Source: Gemmatimonadota bacterium
GTDB lineage: Bacteria; JAAXHH01
Direction of reading: 5' to 3'
NCBI GenBank assembly: GCA_009838645.1
Contig: VXRC01000002.1
Span: 62,407 to 126,406 of the forward strand
DNA: 64,000 nucleotides
Shown here: positions 32,725 to 39,727 of the stretch, in pieces
How the letters are laid out: every line of letters begins with the position of its first letter
Numbering within the stretch: position 1 is the stretch's first letter
Program-made: the position numbers and the translations under genes
Notes under the pieces: generated by a model
Seen by the model: only the letters and a program-made list of their open reading frames with translations
The model's database searches: none
What the model was told of the DNA's origin: nothing

Positions 32725-34478
32725 GGCGTTCCTTTCTTATCCTTCAGTCGTTTTCCGAGACTGCCTCCGGGATGGTACCGGGCGAAGTCCTCCCGGGTAA
32801 ATCCGCGACCGGCCTTCAGGGCCATGGCGAGACCGTCGGCCACGGCGAGCTGACAGGACGTGCTCGCCGTCGGCGCGAGTCCGAGGGGGCCGGCCTCACT
32901 CGCCACGGGCACGTGCAGGATCGCCGCGCTCGACCGGGCCAGACTGGATGAAGGGTCTCCCGTGATCGCAATGATCGTCGCGCCGTTTGCGGTGAGGGTT
33001 TGCACGGCGGCCATCAGCTCCGCTGTCCCTCCGCTGTGTGAAATGGCGATGACCGCGTCCCCTTGCGCAACCTGGCCACTGTCTCCGTGATTGCAGTCGG
33101 CCGGATCGAGGAAATACGCCTTCGTGCCGGTACTCTGCAGCGTGGCCGCCAGCTTGCGGCCGATATGGCGGGACTTCCCCACGCCGGTGACGTGTACGCG
33201 CCCGCCGTCGGCTTCCGCATTCCGAATGATTACGATGGCTTCGTCGAAGTAAGTGTGGGACAAGCCTTCATGCAGCGTGGAAAGCGCTTCGGCGGTCCGC
33301 TGTACGGCCTTCAGTCCGGCCGCGCCGGGGGACGCCGCGCCGGGGGACGCCGCGCCAGGGGACGCCGCGCCGGGGGACGCCGCGCCGGGGGACGCCGCGG
33401 CCTTCAGTCCGGCCGCGCCGGTTGCTTCGACTTTCACCGTTGTTCTTTCCGCGGCGGCCACGGTTTCGAGCGCGTTCCGGGCAGGGATGCCAGCGCCATC
33501 GTACAGGGCCATCACGTCATCCCGGCTCGATCCCAGTTGCGGGAAGGCCCCTGGGATGCGGCAACACACGGCGCCGCAGGCATTGGCGAGCGATACGGTA
33601 TCCCGTAAAGAAAGTCCGTGGAAGAGTCCCGAGATCAGCCCGCCCAGGAAGGCATCCCCGGCGCCGGTGGTATCCCGGGCATCAACAGGTTTCGCCGGTT
33701 CGCGGACCGTCTGCTTCCCGTCGGTGACGACCGAGCCCTGCGCCCCTTCGGTGATGGCCACCAGGCGGGCGCCGTACCGGTTGAAAATACCCTCGGCCCT
33801 TTCTTCGGAAGTGTCGGCTTCCGCAATCTGCAGTGCGGCGGCCTTGGCGGGTTTCACGACGTCGGCGAGATGAAGGGCCTCTTCGAAATCTTCAGCGGAA
33901 CCGAGTCCCGCTACGTCGATGGCGAAGTCCGGGGGGACATCCACGTCCAGCACGGTGGGCACGCCGGCCTCGCGGGCAATGCGCAGTACCGCGATGACGG
34001 CGTCCAGCGGGAGTTGGGAAATCTCCGTCGTCACCATGGCGGCCGAACGTATGTAATCGGCGAAATAGGTCTCCACGTGTGCTGCCGTAGTCTCCGCCGT
34101 CAGGCCGCGGGCCATGTAGATCGCCCGGTCCGCGTCTTCGGCCACGTTCACCACCGAAAAACCCGATGCGCGGCCCTCGATGACCCGAATGGCCGACCGG
34201 TCGATACCATGGCGATCCATCTCCTCCCGGATCATCGCGCCGTACCGGTCGTCTCCCTGGAATCCGAAGAGCCCGGCGGGGACCCCCATCTGGGCCGTCC
34301 ATGCCAGGTGGTTCAGCGTCACCCCGCCCGTGATCTCGGTGACGACCGAGCCCGTTCCATCCGGCAGGATATAGGTTTTCTCCTCAGGTCCCGCGATCCG
34401 GTTCACCCGGTAGATCACGTCCATGACGTTGCTTCCGATCCCCACTACCGTGCGTGTGCGGTCGATGTCCTGGATCAC
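32721..34478 (-). CDS. PfkB-family sugar kinase fused to KdsD-like SIS isomerase
   Basis: This 585-residue protein joins two enzymes. Residues 1-345 are a ribokinase/PfkB fold: GSNVMDVIYRVNRIAGPEEK, GGVTLNHLAW, AGLFGFQGDD and the catalytic DTTGAGDAFLGG with Asp275. Residues 395-585 are a SIS domain close to arabinose-5-phosphate isomerase: VTGVGKSRHIGRKLAATLQS, NHGDSGQV, AISHSGGTAELM, PLGLAPTAST and FARYHPGGSLGKRL. The CBS pair usually attached to KdsD is absent. The linker (358-391) is five ASPGA units flanked by AAGLKA on both sides. The start is GTG 34478 with AAAGGTG. A phosphorylated ketose that is isomerised and then dephosphorylated by the HAD gene is the natural reading, by inference. 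Confidence 0.85.
   Translation of the reverse strand: MIQDIDRTRTVVGIGSNVMDVIYRVNRIAGPEEKTYILPDGTGSVVTEITGGVTLNHLAWTAQMGVPAGLFGFQGDDRYGAMIREEMDRHGIDRSAIRVIEGRASGFSVVNVAEDADRAIYMARGLTAETTAAHVETYFADYIRSAAMVTTEISQLPLDAVIAVLRIAREAGVPTVLDVDVPPDFAIDVAGLGSAEDFEEALHLADVVKPAKAAALQIAEADTSEERAEGIFNRYGARLVAITEGAQGSVVTDGKQTVREPAKPVDARDTTGAGDAFLGGLISGLFHGLSLRDTVSLANACGAVCCRIPGAFPQLGSSRDDVMALYDGAGIPARNALETVAAAERTTVKVEATGAAGLKAAASPGAASPGAASPGAASPGAASPGAAGLKAVQRTAEALSTLHEGLSHTYFDEAIVIIRNAEADGGRVHVTGVGKSRHIGRKLAATLQSTGTKAYFLDPADCNHGDSGQVAQGDAVIAISHSGGTAELMAAVQTLTANGATIIAITGDPSSSLARSSAAILHVPVASEAGPLGLAPTASTSCQLAVADGLAMALKAGRGFTREDFARYHPGGSLGKRLKDKKGTP
33319..33393 (-). repeat. Five 15-bp repeats encoding the ASPGA linker
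   Basis: GCCGCGCCGGGGGAC (plus strand) occurs five times with one base change. A longer direct repeat, GCCTTCAGTCCGGCCGCGCC, flanks it at about 33307 and 33400. It is in frame. Confidence 0.95.
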
Positions 34479-34510
34479 GGATTTTCACCTTTGGAGGAAT
34501 CACTCGTGCG

Positions 34511-34568
34511 GGCGGTACCTTGGCGGCCGGTACCTTGGCGACCGGTGCCTCAGCGGCCGGTACCTCTT
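34511..34568 (-). repeat. Four 15-bp tandem repeats upstream of PfkB-SIS gene
   Basis: GCCGGTACCTTGGCG-type units lie 33-90 bp upstream of the GTG start, between it and the palindromic element at 34576. Confidence 0.9.
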
Positions 34569-34575
34569 AAAACGC

Positions 34576-34620
34576 GAAAAATAACATTGTCAACATTGAT
34601 TAAAATAAGAATCAACATAT
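34576..34620. promoter_or_regulatory. Palindromic operator/promoter element, copy B
   Basis: On the minus strand ATATGTTGAT, TTATTTTAATCAA and TTGACAATG repeat the 24510 element almost base for base. The palindrome reads TGTTGAT-N10-ATCAATG here, so one arm is degenerate. It is about 100 bp upstream of the PfkB-SIS start. TTGACA in the element could serve as a -35 box toward that gene. Confidence 0.5.
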
Positions 34621-34678
34621 GTTTTTGTGATGGACATGCCTGCGCTATGGGCAAGCTTTTGTTATGTGCATGCTTTGG

Positions 34679-35206
34679 TTACTTGCTGTCTAGAAAATCG
34701 AGATACAAACGACTGGGTTGAATGCCCTCGTTATTCTGGTACTTCCCGCTTTCATAGGTCTCGAAATCGCCATCCAGCGTGTGATAGTAAACCTGGCAAA
34801 TTTCCACGTTCGGATAGATCCTGATGGGCCGGACACAGAACATCTCTAAAGTCCAGTAGCCGGCAAATCCCACGTCGCCGAAACCAGCGGTTACGTGCAC
34901 GAAAAGCCCCAATCTACCCACCGATGACCGCCCCTCGAGCATGGGAACGTACTTGTCCGTCCTGGTGAATTCCACTGTCCGGCCAAGATACAGCGTATGG
35001 GGGCGCAGCTCGTACCCTTCGTCCGGAATCTGAATGGATCCCGTGCGGTGTTTCTTCTTCATATCAAGCACGTCATCTTCGTAAATCATGAGTTCATCGG
35101 CAAGTGAAAGATTGTAACTGTTTGGATTGAGCCTGGAGGGATCGAATGGCTCAATGAAAATGTCTTTACCAATGCGCTCATGAATCATTTTTCCCGACAG
35201 GATCAC
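34679..35206 (-). CDS. dcd: dCTP deaminase (Dcd family)
   Basis: The 175-residue protein fits the dCTP deaminase/dUTPase fold: ILSGKMIHERI, RLNPNSYNLSLADEL, LGRTVEFTRTDKYVPMLEGR, RSSVGRLGLFVHVTAGFGD and EICQVYYHTL. The C-terminal QPSR is also present. It deaminates dCTP to dUTP for dTTP synthesis. The GTG at 35206 gives the usual family start (ILSG) and has GAGGG nine bases upstream. Its base composition is more AT-rich than its neighbours. Whether it stops at dUTP or also makes dUMP cannot be read by eye. Confidence 0.9.
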   Translation of the reverse strand: MILSGKMIHERIGKDIFIEPFDPSRLNPNSYNLSLADELMIYEDDVLDMKKKHRTGSIQIPDEGYELRPHTLYLGRTVEFTRTDKYVPMLEGRSSVGRLGLFVHVTAGFGDVGFAGYWTLEMFCVRPIRIYPNVEICQVYYHTLDGDFETYESGKYQNNEGIQPSRLYLDFLDSK

Positions 35207-35236
35207 TACGATATTCCCTCTTGGGTGTTAGGTGAC

Positions 35237-36118
35237 TCAGCCGCTGTTTACCAGGACGACGGCGACCAGGGTCAGGCCGATGCCGACGTAAGCCAGTCCG
35301 CGCACCTGCTCTTTCCAGTACAATATAGCGACGAGCGTGGTGATGACAAGGCCGACCGCGCTGACGAAAGGAAAGACGATGGTGCCGGGGAGGTACTTGA
35401 GGGAGAGGACCAAAAGCCAGGTTCCCCCGACGTTGACCGCGCCCAGGAGGACGCTCCACCGCACCTCGGGCATGCGCGCCCGGATCGGTTTGTTCCAGAG
35501 GTAGAAAAGCCCCATGATTCCGGATACGGCGAAGAGGGTGAAGAGGTAGAGTGGCATCTGGCTCTGGGGCGCGAGTTCGCTGAAGACTTTGGGGGAAAGG
35601 TGGCAGAATCCCGTCGTGATGAATAGGGCGCCGACCAGCCAGGCGACGCCGCGCAGGGACAACGCGGCCTGTCTGCCCACGCCGAGCGTCAGGAGCGGCA
35701 GGGCGATGCAGACTGTAACGATGCCCGCGGTCTGCATAAGGCTGGGGATCTCGTACCAGATGACGATGGAACAGAGGATGGGGATGAGGACGGACAGGCG
35801 GACGATGGCCAGGGTCACGGCGACCCCGCCCTGCAGGAGCGCCTGGATCAGAAAGCGGAAGGCGACGAAATAGAAGAATCCGCTGGCCGCGCCGATCCAC
35901 ACGGTGGTCCAATGCCAGACCCAGCCCGGGTCCGCGAGCATCAGCAGGCCGGAGATCACGGCGCCCGCGCCATAGTTGAGGCTGCCCACCGCCAGGGCAT
36001 TGTGTCCGTTGTGATGGGCGGACTTCAGGATCAGGCCGAAGCACGACGTCACGACGGTCGCCGTGATCAGCAGAAGGAGTCCGAGCGCCGTAGTCTGTTC
36101 TCCGTCCGTAGATAGCAA
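35237..36118 (-). CDS. EamA/DMT-family transporter
   Basis: The 293-residue protein has about ten membrane helices in two halves, with ALAVGSLNYGAGAV and LRGVAWLVGALFITTGF leading the halves. WKEQVRGLAYVGIGLTLVAVVLVNSG closes it, as in drug/metabolite transporters. The only start compatible with the first helix is TTG 36118. An ATG or GTG upstream in this frame is excluded by a TGA near 36160. That TTG sits at the edge of a 12-bp hairpin, which is unusual. The substrate is unknown. Confidence 0.75.
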   Translation of the reverse strand: MLSTDGEQTTALGLLLLITATVVTSCFGLILKSAHHNGHNALAVGSLNYGAGAVISGLLMLADPGWVWHWTTVWIGAASGFFYFVAFRFLIQALLQGGVAVTLAIVRLSVLIPILCSIVIWYEIPSLMQTAGIVTVCIALPLLTLGVGRQAALSLRGVAWLVGALFITTGFCHLSPKVFSELAPQSQMPLYLFTLFAVSGIMGLFYLWNKPIRARMPEVRWSVLLGAVNVGGTWLLVLSLKYLPGTIVFPFVSAVGLVITTLVAILYWKEQVRGLAYVGIGLTLVAVVLVNSG

Positions 36119-36153
36119 GAAGCCGGCGAACGGATACCGCCTCGCCGGCTTCT
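36118..36153. promoter_or_regulatory. 12-bp perfect hairpin at the transporter start
   Basis: AGAAGCCGGCGA pairs perfectly with TCGCCGGCTTCT across a 12-nt loop. It lies between the DUF1326 and DMT genes. No T-run follows on either strand, so it is a poor intrinsic terminator. It touches the TTG start and could mask translation initiation or bind a protein. Confidence 0.5.
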
Positions 36154-36192
36154 GGATTCATGATCGCCGCGGGTGCCGCTCTTTGGTGCCGC

Positions 36193-36840
36193 TTACGGCG
36201 TGAAGGCGAAAGTGCCCACGTAGGCGCTGCGCTTGTTCGGAATGCTCCACGTCGCGATCAGATCCGAACCGCTGTACGCGTGGGCGGCGGTCTGGACCAG
36301 CGCGGCCGACGCGTCCTTCGTGAAGGGATCGTACCACACCATGCGGTCACAGTTGGGCTCGTGGTCGGTCGCCAGCATGGTCCGGGTGGCCACGCGCACC
36401 TGGCCGTCCACCGTAACGGCGAAGGCGTCCCCGCCGTCGTGGCGGAAGGAGATGTCCGTGGGCTTTACCGTCTTAACCGTGCCGAACAACTCACCGTAAC
36501 GGGCGGTGAATGCGCTCTTCAGGTCCTGGCGCTGGCTCGGCGTGGCCCGGCTGTCGATCAACAGCACGGTCTCGCGGGCGTGATGACCGAGTTGCAGGTT
36601 GCCCTTTCCGAGTATGACGGCGACGACGGAAAGATCGGCCAGCGCGCCTTCACGGATGTGCCAGGCCACCACGGCCTGGTTGGCATCGCCTCCCGCTTCC
36701 GCCGAGTAGGTACAGCCTCCGCCCAGGATGTGGTTGGAGCGAACTTCCACGTAATCGCCGGCAATGGACGGAGAGCCGGCCAGGGCCGGAGATGCCGCCA
36801 GGACGATCGCGGCCATGAGTGCGAAACCGGTCTTCAACAT
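36193..36840 (-). CDS. Secreted DUF1326-like protein
   Basis: The 215-residue protein has a signal peptide (ALMAAIVLAASPALAG). Its features resemble DUF1326: GDYVEVRSNHILGGGC, AVVAWHIREG, LSVVAVILGKGNL, VLLIDSRATPSQRQDLKSAF and ATRTMLATDHEPNCDRMVWYD. DUF1326 proteins are periplasmic or extracytoplasmic with unknown roles, sometimes near metal or nitrosocyanin-like genes. The start is ATG 36840 with GGGAGG. It is alone, bordered by the hairpin downstream and the divergent AKR gene upstream. Confidence 0.7.
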   Translation of the reverse strand: MLKTGFALMAAIVLAASPALAGSPSIAGDYVEVRSNHILGGGCTYSAEAGGDANQAVVAWHIREGALADLSVVAVILGKGNLQLGHHARETVLLIDSRATPSQRQDLKSAFTARYGELFGTVKTVKPTDISFRHDGGDAFAVTVDGQVRVATRTMLATDHEPNCDRMVWYDPFTKDASAALVQTAAHAYSGSDLIATWSIPNKRSAYVGTFAFTP

Positions 36841-37083
36841 ATTGCCTCCCTGTTTTGCGTTATGGGCCTTTGGTTGGGGGTCAGCGCATCCGGCCACGCT
36901 ATTCGTGAGGAAGACTCAGGCGTCGCAGGTTCAAATCGGATCGCCGCCCCGAATTCGGGTCAATTATGTTTGGGCGCGAAAAAACAACGCGGTATATTCT
37001 ACCGTACCGGAAACATCGCTGTATATTCAATATATGTCCTTCCCGCCCATCAAGTCAATCGCAAATCGATCGAGGAATCGAAC

Positions 37084-38025
37084 ATGGAATACAGAGCGCT
37101 CGGTGAATCGGGCCTGACGGTATCGGCCATCGGCATGGGCTGCTGGCCCATGGCCGGTGTCGGGTGGACCGGTATAGACGACAACGCGTCCCTGGCGGCC
37201 CTTGATGCGGCCATGGACGGCGGCATCACCCTCATCGACACCGCGTACATGTACGGACGAAGCGGCGAATCGGAACGGCTGGTGGGACGGGCCATCGCGG
37301 GCAGGCGCGACCAGATCGTCCTGGCGACGAAATGCGGCCTGTACTGGGACGGCACGACGCTGCTCCGCGACAGCTCGAGGAAGCGTATACTCGAACAGGT
37401 CGAGGAGAGCCTCCGCAGGCTGAATACCGACTACATCGACCTGTACCAGGTGCACGCGCCGGACGAGAACACGCCCTTCGAGGAGACGGCCGCCACGCTC
37501 GCCGAACTGAAGGATCAGGGCAAGATCCGCGCCATCGGCGTGAGCAATTACGACGTGACGCAGATGAGGGAATTCGCCCGCCACGCGCCGCTCCACTCGG
37601 ACCAGCCGCCGTACAACCTGCTCAAGCGGGACATCGAGGCGGAGATCCTGCCCTACTGCCGCGACAACAACATCGCCGTGATCTCCTACTGGCCGCTGTA
37701 CAAGGGGCTGCTGACCGGGAAATACGGACGGGGCCACCAATTTCCCGAAGGCGACAACCGCAACGAGGACGTCCGGTTCCGGGGGGAGGAGCTCGAACGC
37801 ACCCTCGACGTGCTCGACCGGCTGAAGCCGATCGCGGACGAATACGGCAAGTCCATCGCCCAGCTCGTGATCCACTGGACAGCCCGGCAGCCGGGCATCA
37901 CGTCGGTCCTGTGCGGCGCGACACGGCCGGACCAAGTTGAACAGAACATCGAAGCGGTGGGTTGGGAGCTGTCCGAAGATCACCGCGCGCAGGTCGACGA
38001 GATCGTTGCCGGCATGGGTGATTAG
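37084..38025 (+). CDS. Aldo-keto reductase
   Basis: The 313-residue AKR has the full catalytic tetrad: Asp52 and Tyr57 in LIDTAYMYGRSG, Lys83 in LATKCGLYW and His124 in DLYQVHAPD. GVSNYDVTQ and VLCGATRPDQVEQN (NADP site) complete the fold. It belongs to the AKR group near the general stress and sugar oxidoreductases. AGGA precedes ATG 37084. A TATATT box at 36993 and an A-tract flanked by GCGC lie in the upstream region. The substrate is not determined. It is divergent from DUF1326 and convergent with sufE. Confidence 0.85.
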   Translation: MEYRALGESGLTVSAIGMGCWPMAGVGWTGIDDNASLAALDAAMDGGITLIDTAYMYGRSGESERLVGRAIAGRRDQIVLATKCGLYWDGTTLLRDSSRKRILEQVEESLRRLNTDYIDLYQVHAPDENTPFEETAATLAELKDQGKIRAIGVSNYDVTQMREFARHAPLHSDQPPYNLLKRDIEAEILPYCRDNNIAVISYWPLYKGLLTGKYGRGHQFPEGDNRNEDVRFRGEELERTLDVLDRLKPIADEYGKSIAQLVIHWTARQPGITSVLCGATRPDQVEQNIEAVGWELSEDHRAQVDEIVAGMGD

Positions 38026-38054
38026 GTCCGGATCGGGCGGGCGCGCGGGCGTCC

Positions 38055-38483
38055 CTAGTTGGCCAGCGCGCCGCCTGCGATCGAGCGGATCTTCTTGACC
38101 ATGGACCGGAAGCCGTTGCTCCGGCTCGGACTGAGGTGGGACGCCAGGTCCAGCCGGCTGAAGATGCCTTCGATGTCGGCATCCAGGATCTGGCGGGGCG
38201 TCTTCCCTGAATAGACCATGAGCAGGATGGCCACAAGGCCGCGGACGATGTGGGCGTCACTGTCGGCGTCGAAGGTGATGGTCGGCGGCAGGGTCTCGGC
38301 CACGTGGGGTACGAGCCAGACCTGGCTCACGCAACCCTTGACCTTGTACGCATCGGTCTTGTAGGCATCGTCCAGAGGAGGAAGCTTCTTTCCCAGGTCG
38401 ATGATCTCCTGGTACCGCTCTTCCCAGTCATCCAGGTATTCGAAGTCTTCCAGCACATCTTCTATGGTCGTGTCCATCGTCAC
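38055..38483 (-). CDS. sufE: SufE family sulfur acceptor
   Basis: The 142-residue protein matches SufE: LEDFEYLDDWEERYQEIIDLGKKL region, the sulfur-accepting Cys51 in VKGCVSQVW, FDADSDAHIVRGLVAILL and SNGFRSMVKKI. SufE takes persulfide from SufS cysteine desulfurase for Fe-S cluster assembly. GGAGG precedes the GTG at 38483, while an ATG lies two codons on. No other suf gene is beside it. It follows HupE by 18 bp. Confidence 0.9.
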   Translation of the reverse strand: MTMDTTIEDVLEDFEYLDDWEERYQEIIDLGKKLPPLDDAYKTDAYKVKGCVSQVWLVPHVAETLPPTITFDADSDAHIVRGLVAILLMVYSGKTPRQILDADIEGIFSRLDLASHLSPSRSNGFRSMVKKIRSIAGGALAN

Positions 38484-38501
38484 GATCGTGCGTCCTCCAC
38501 T

Positions 38502-39074
38502 TCAATTCGCCCCGATCAACAGCATGGCCGAAACGCCTGCGGCCGCACCCGATACGAAGAGGTTCCAATGCCGGTGCGGCGTTCCCAGGATCCGCAGGAT
38601 CACGAAGGCCACGGCCACGAATATCGCCACGATCATCAACTGGCCCAGTTCCAGTCCTATGTTGAAGGACAGGAGCGGTACGACGATCGATTCTTCCATG
38701 CCGAGCAGCGCCCTCAGGTAGTTCGAGAACCCCAGGCCGTGGATCAGGCCGAAGAAGAGGGCCAGTCCGTAGCTCGTCTTCCTGCCGATTTTCCCCTCGA
38801 ACGGCCTGTATACGTTCAACAGGCAGGTCGCCAGGATCGTCACGGGGATGAGCGTCTCGACCAGGTCCGTCGGGACCAGGATGAGGCGGAGCGTAGCCAG
38901 CGCCAGGGTGATCGAGTGCCCGACCGTGAAGGCCGTGACCAGCAAGAGCACCGAACGCCACCGGTTCAGTGGATAGGCGGCGCAGAGCGCGATGATGAAG
39001 ACGATGTGGTCGTAGGCGTTCAGGTCCGAAATATGGTCGAAACCGAGTTGCAGATATACCTGGAATTCGGACAT
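38502..39074 (-). CDS. HupE/UreJ-type membrane protein
   Basis: The 190-residue protein has about six to seven helices and family strings: GFDHISDLNAYDHIVFIIAL, FTVGHSITLALATL, LFFGLIHGLGFSNYL and FNIGLELGQL. The His-rich helix motifs are typical of HupE/UreJ permease-like proteins, proposed nickel transporters. In this branch they usually sit beside DUF6702 and peptidase genes, as here. AGGCGGAAG precedes the ATG. The metal role is inference from distant relatives. Confidence 0.8.
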   Translation of the reverse strand: MSEFQVYLQLGFDHISDLNAYDHIVFIIALCAAYPLNRWRSVLLLVTAFTVGHSITLALATLRLILVPTDLVETLIPVTILATCLLNVYRPFEGKIGRKTSYGLALFFGLIHGLGFSNYLRALLGMEESIVVPLLSFNIGLELGQLMIVAIFVAVAFVILRILGTPHRHWNLFVSGAAAGVSAMLLIGAN

Positions 39075-39141
39075 CTTCCGCCTGATATTCAGCCGGCGCC
39101 GAAGACGAAAACCCCGACCTCAACGCGGCCGATCCTCATCG

Positions 39142-39717
39142 TCATGCCCCGAAACGAACCGTCCCCGTGACGGTTTTCTTGCTCAGGTTGACGTATTTCT
39201 TCTCGCCGCCGATTTCGAACCGCATCACGTTGGCCTGCGTATCGAACATTTCGATCAGGATCCTGTTCTCGACCTCGATCGTCTCCACGCGGTCCACACT
39301 CGTAATCTGCACCAGGCAGGCCGTGGCGTCAAGGGCGTCCTCCATGCCGGCGTAGGTCAGCTGCCGGTCTACGCCGTTGACTCGAAAGGCCAGCCGGGAG
39401 GCCAGATACTCCGACACGTGCCGGTCGCGGTCGGCGTGGGCCTGGCCGGTCCAGAGCCTGAGCCGGGGGCCGCCTTTCGCCACGATGGCCTCTTCCAGGT
39501 CGTCCGTGAAGATCCGCACGGATATGTCGAGGCGCGCATCGTCGGCGTTCCACTTGACCCGCGCTATGCTCACGTAGAACACGTGGGCTGGTGCCGCGGC
39601 CGGACCCGGGACAGCGGCCGGACCCGGGACAACGGCCGGACCCGGCGGAACCTCGGCCGGAACCGGAACGGCCGCTGAAAGGAATAACAGGCAGAGAAGG
39701 ACCCCGAGCGTCTTCAT
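39142..39717 (-). CDS. Secreted DUF6702-like protein
   Basis: The 191-residue protein has a signal peptide, then a Pro/Ala-rich stretch (PPGPAVVPGPAAVPGPAAA, 18-bp DNA repeats about 39597-39655). HVFYVSIARVKWNADDARLD, VRIFTDDLEEAIV and NVMRFEIGGEKKYVNLSK follow, as in the DUF6702 family that often neighbours HupE. The start is ATG 39717 with AGGA eight bases upstream. It ends 67 bp before HupE and begins next to the M28 peptidase stop, so the three are probably one operon. The function is not known. Confidence 0.7.
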   Translation of the reverse strand: MKTLGVLLCLLFLSAAVPVPAEVPPGPAVVPGPAAVPGPAAAPAHVFYVSIARVKWNADDARLDISVRIFTDDLEEAIVAKGGPRLRLWTGQAHADRDRHVSEYLASRLAFRVNGVDRQLTYAGMEDALDATACLVQITSVDRVETIEVENRILIEMFDTQANVMRFEIGGEKKYVNLSKKTVTGTVRFGA

Positions 39718-39727
39718 CGCCACCATC

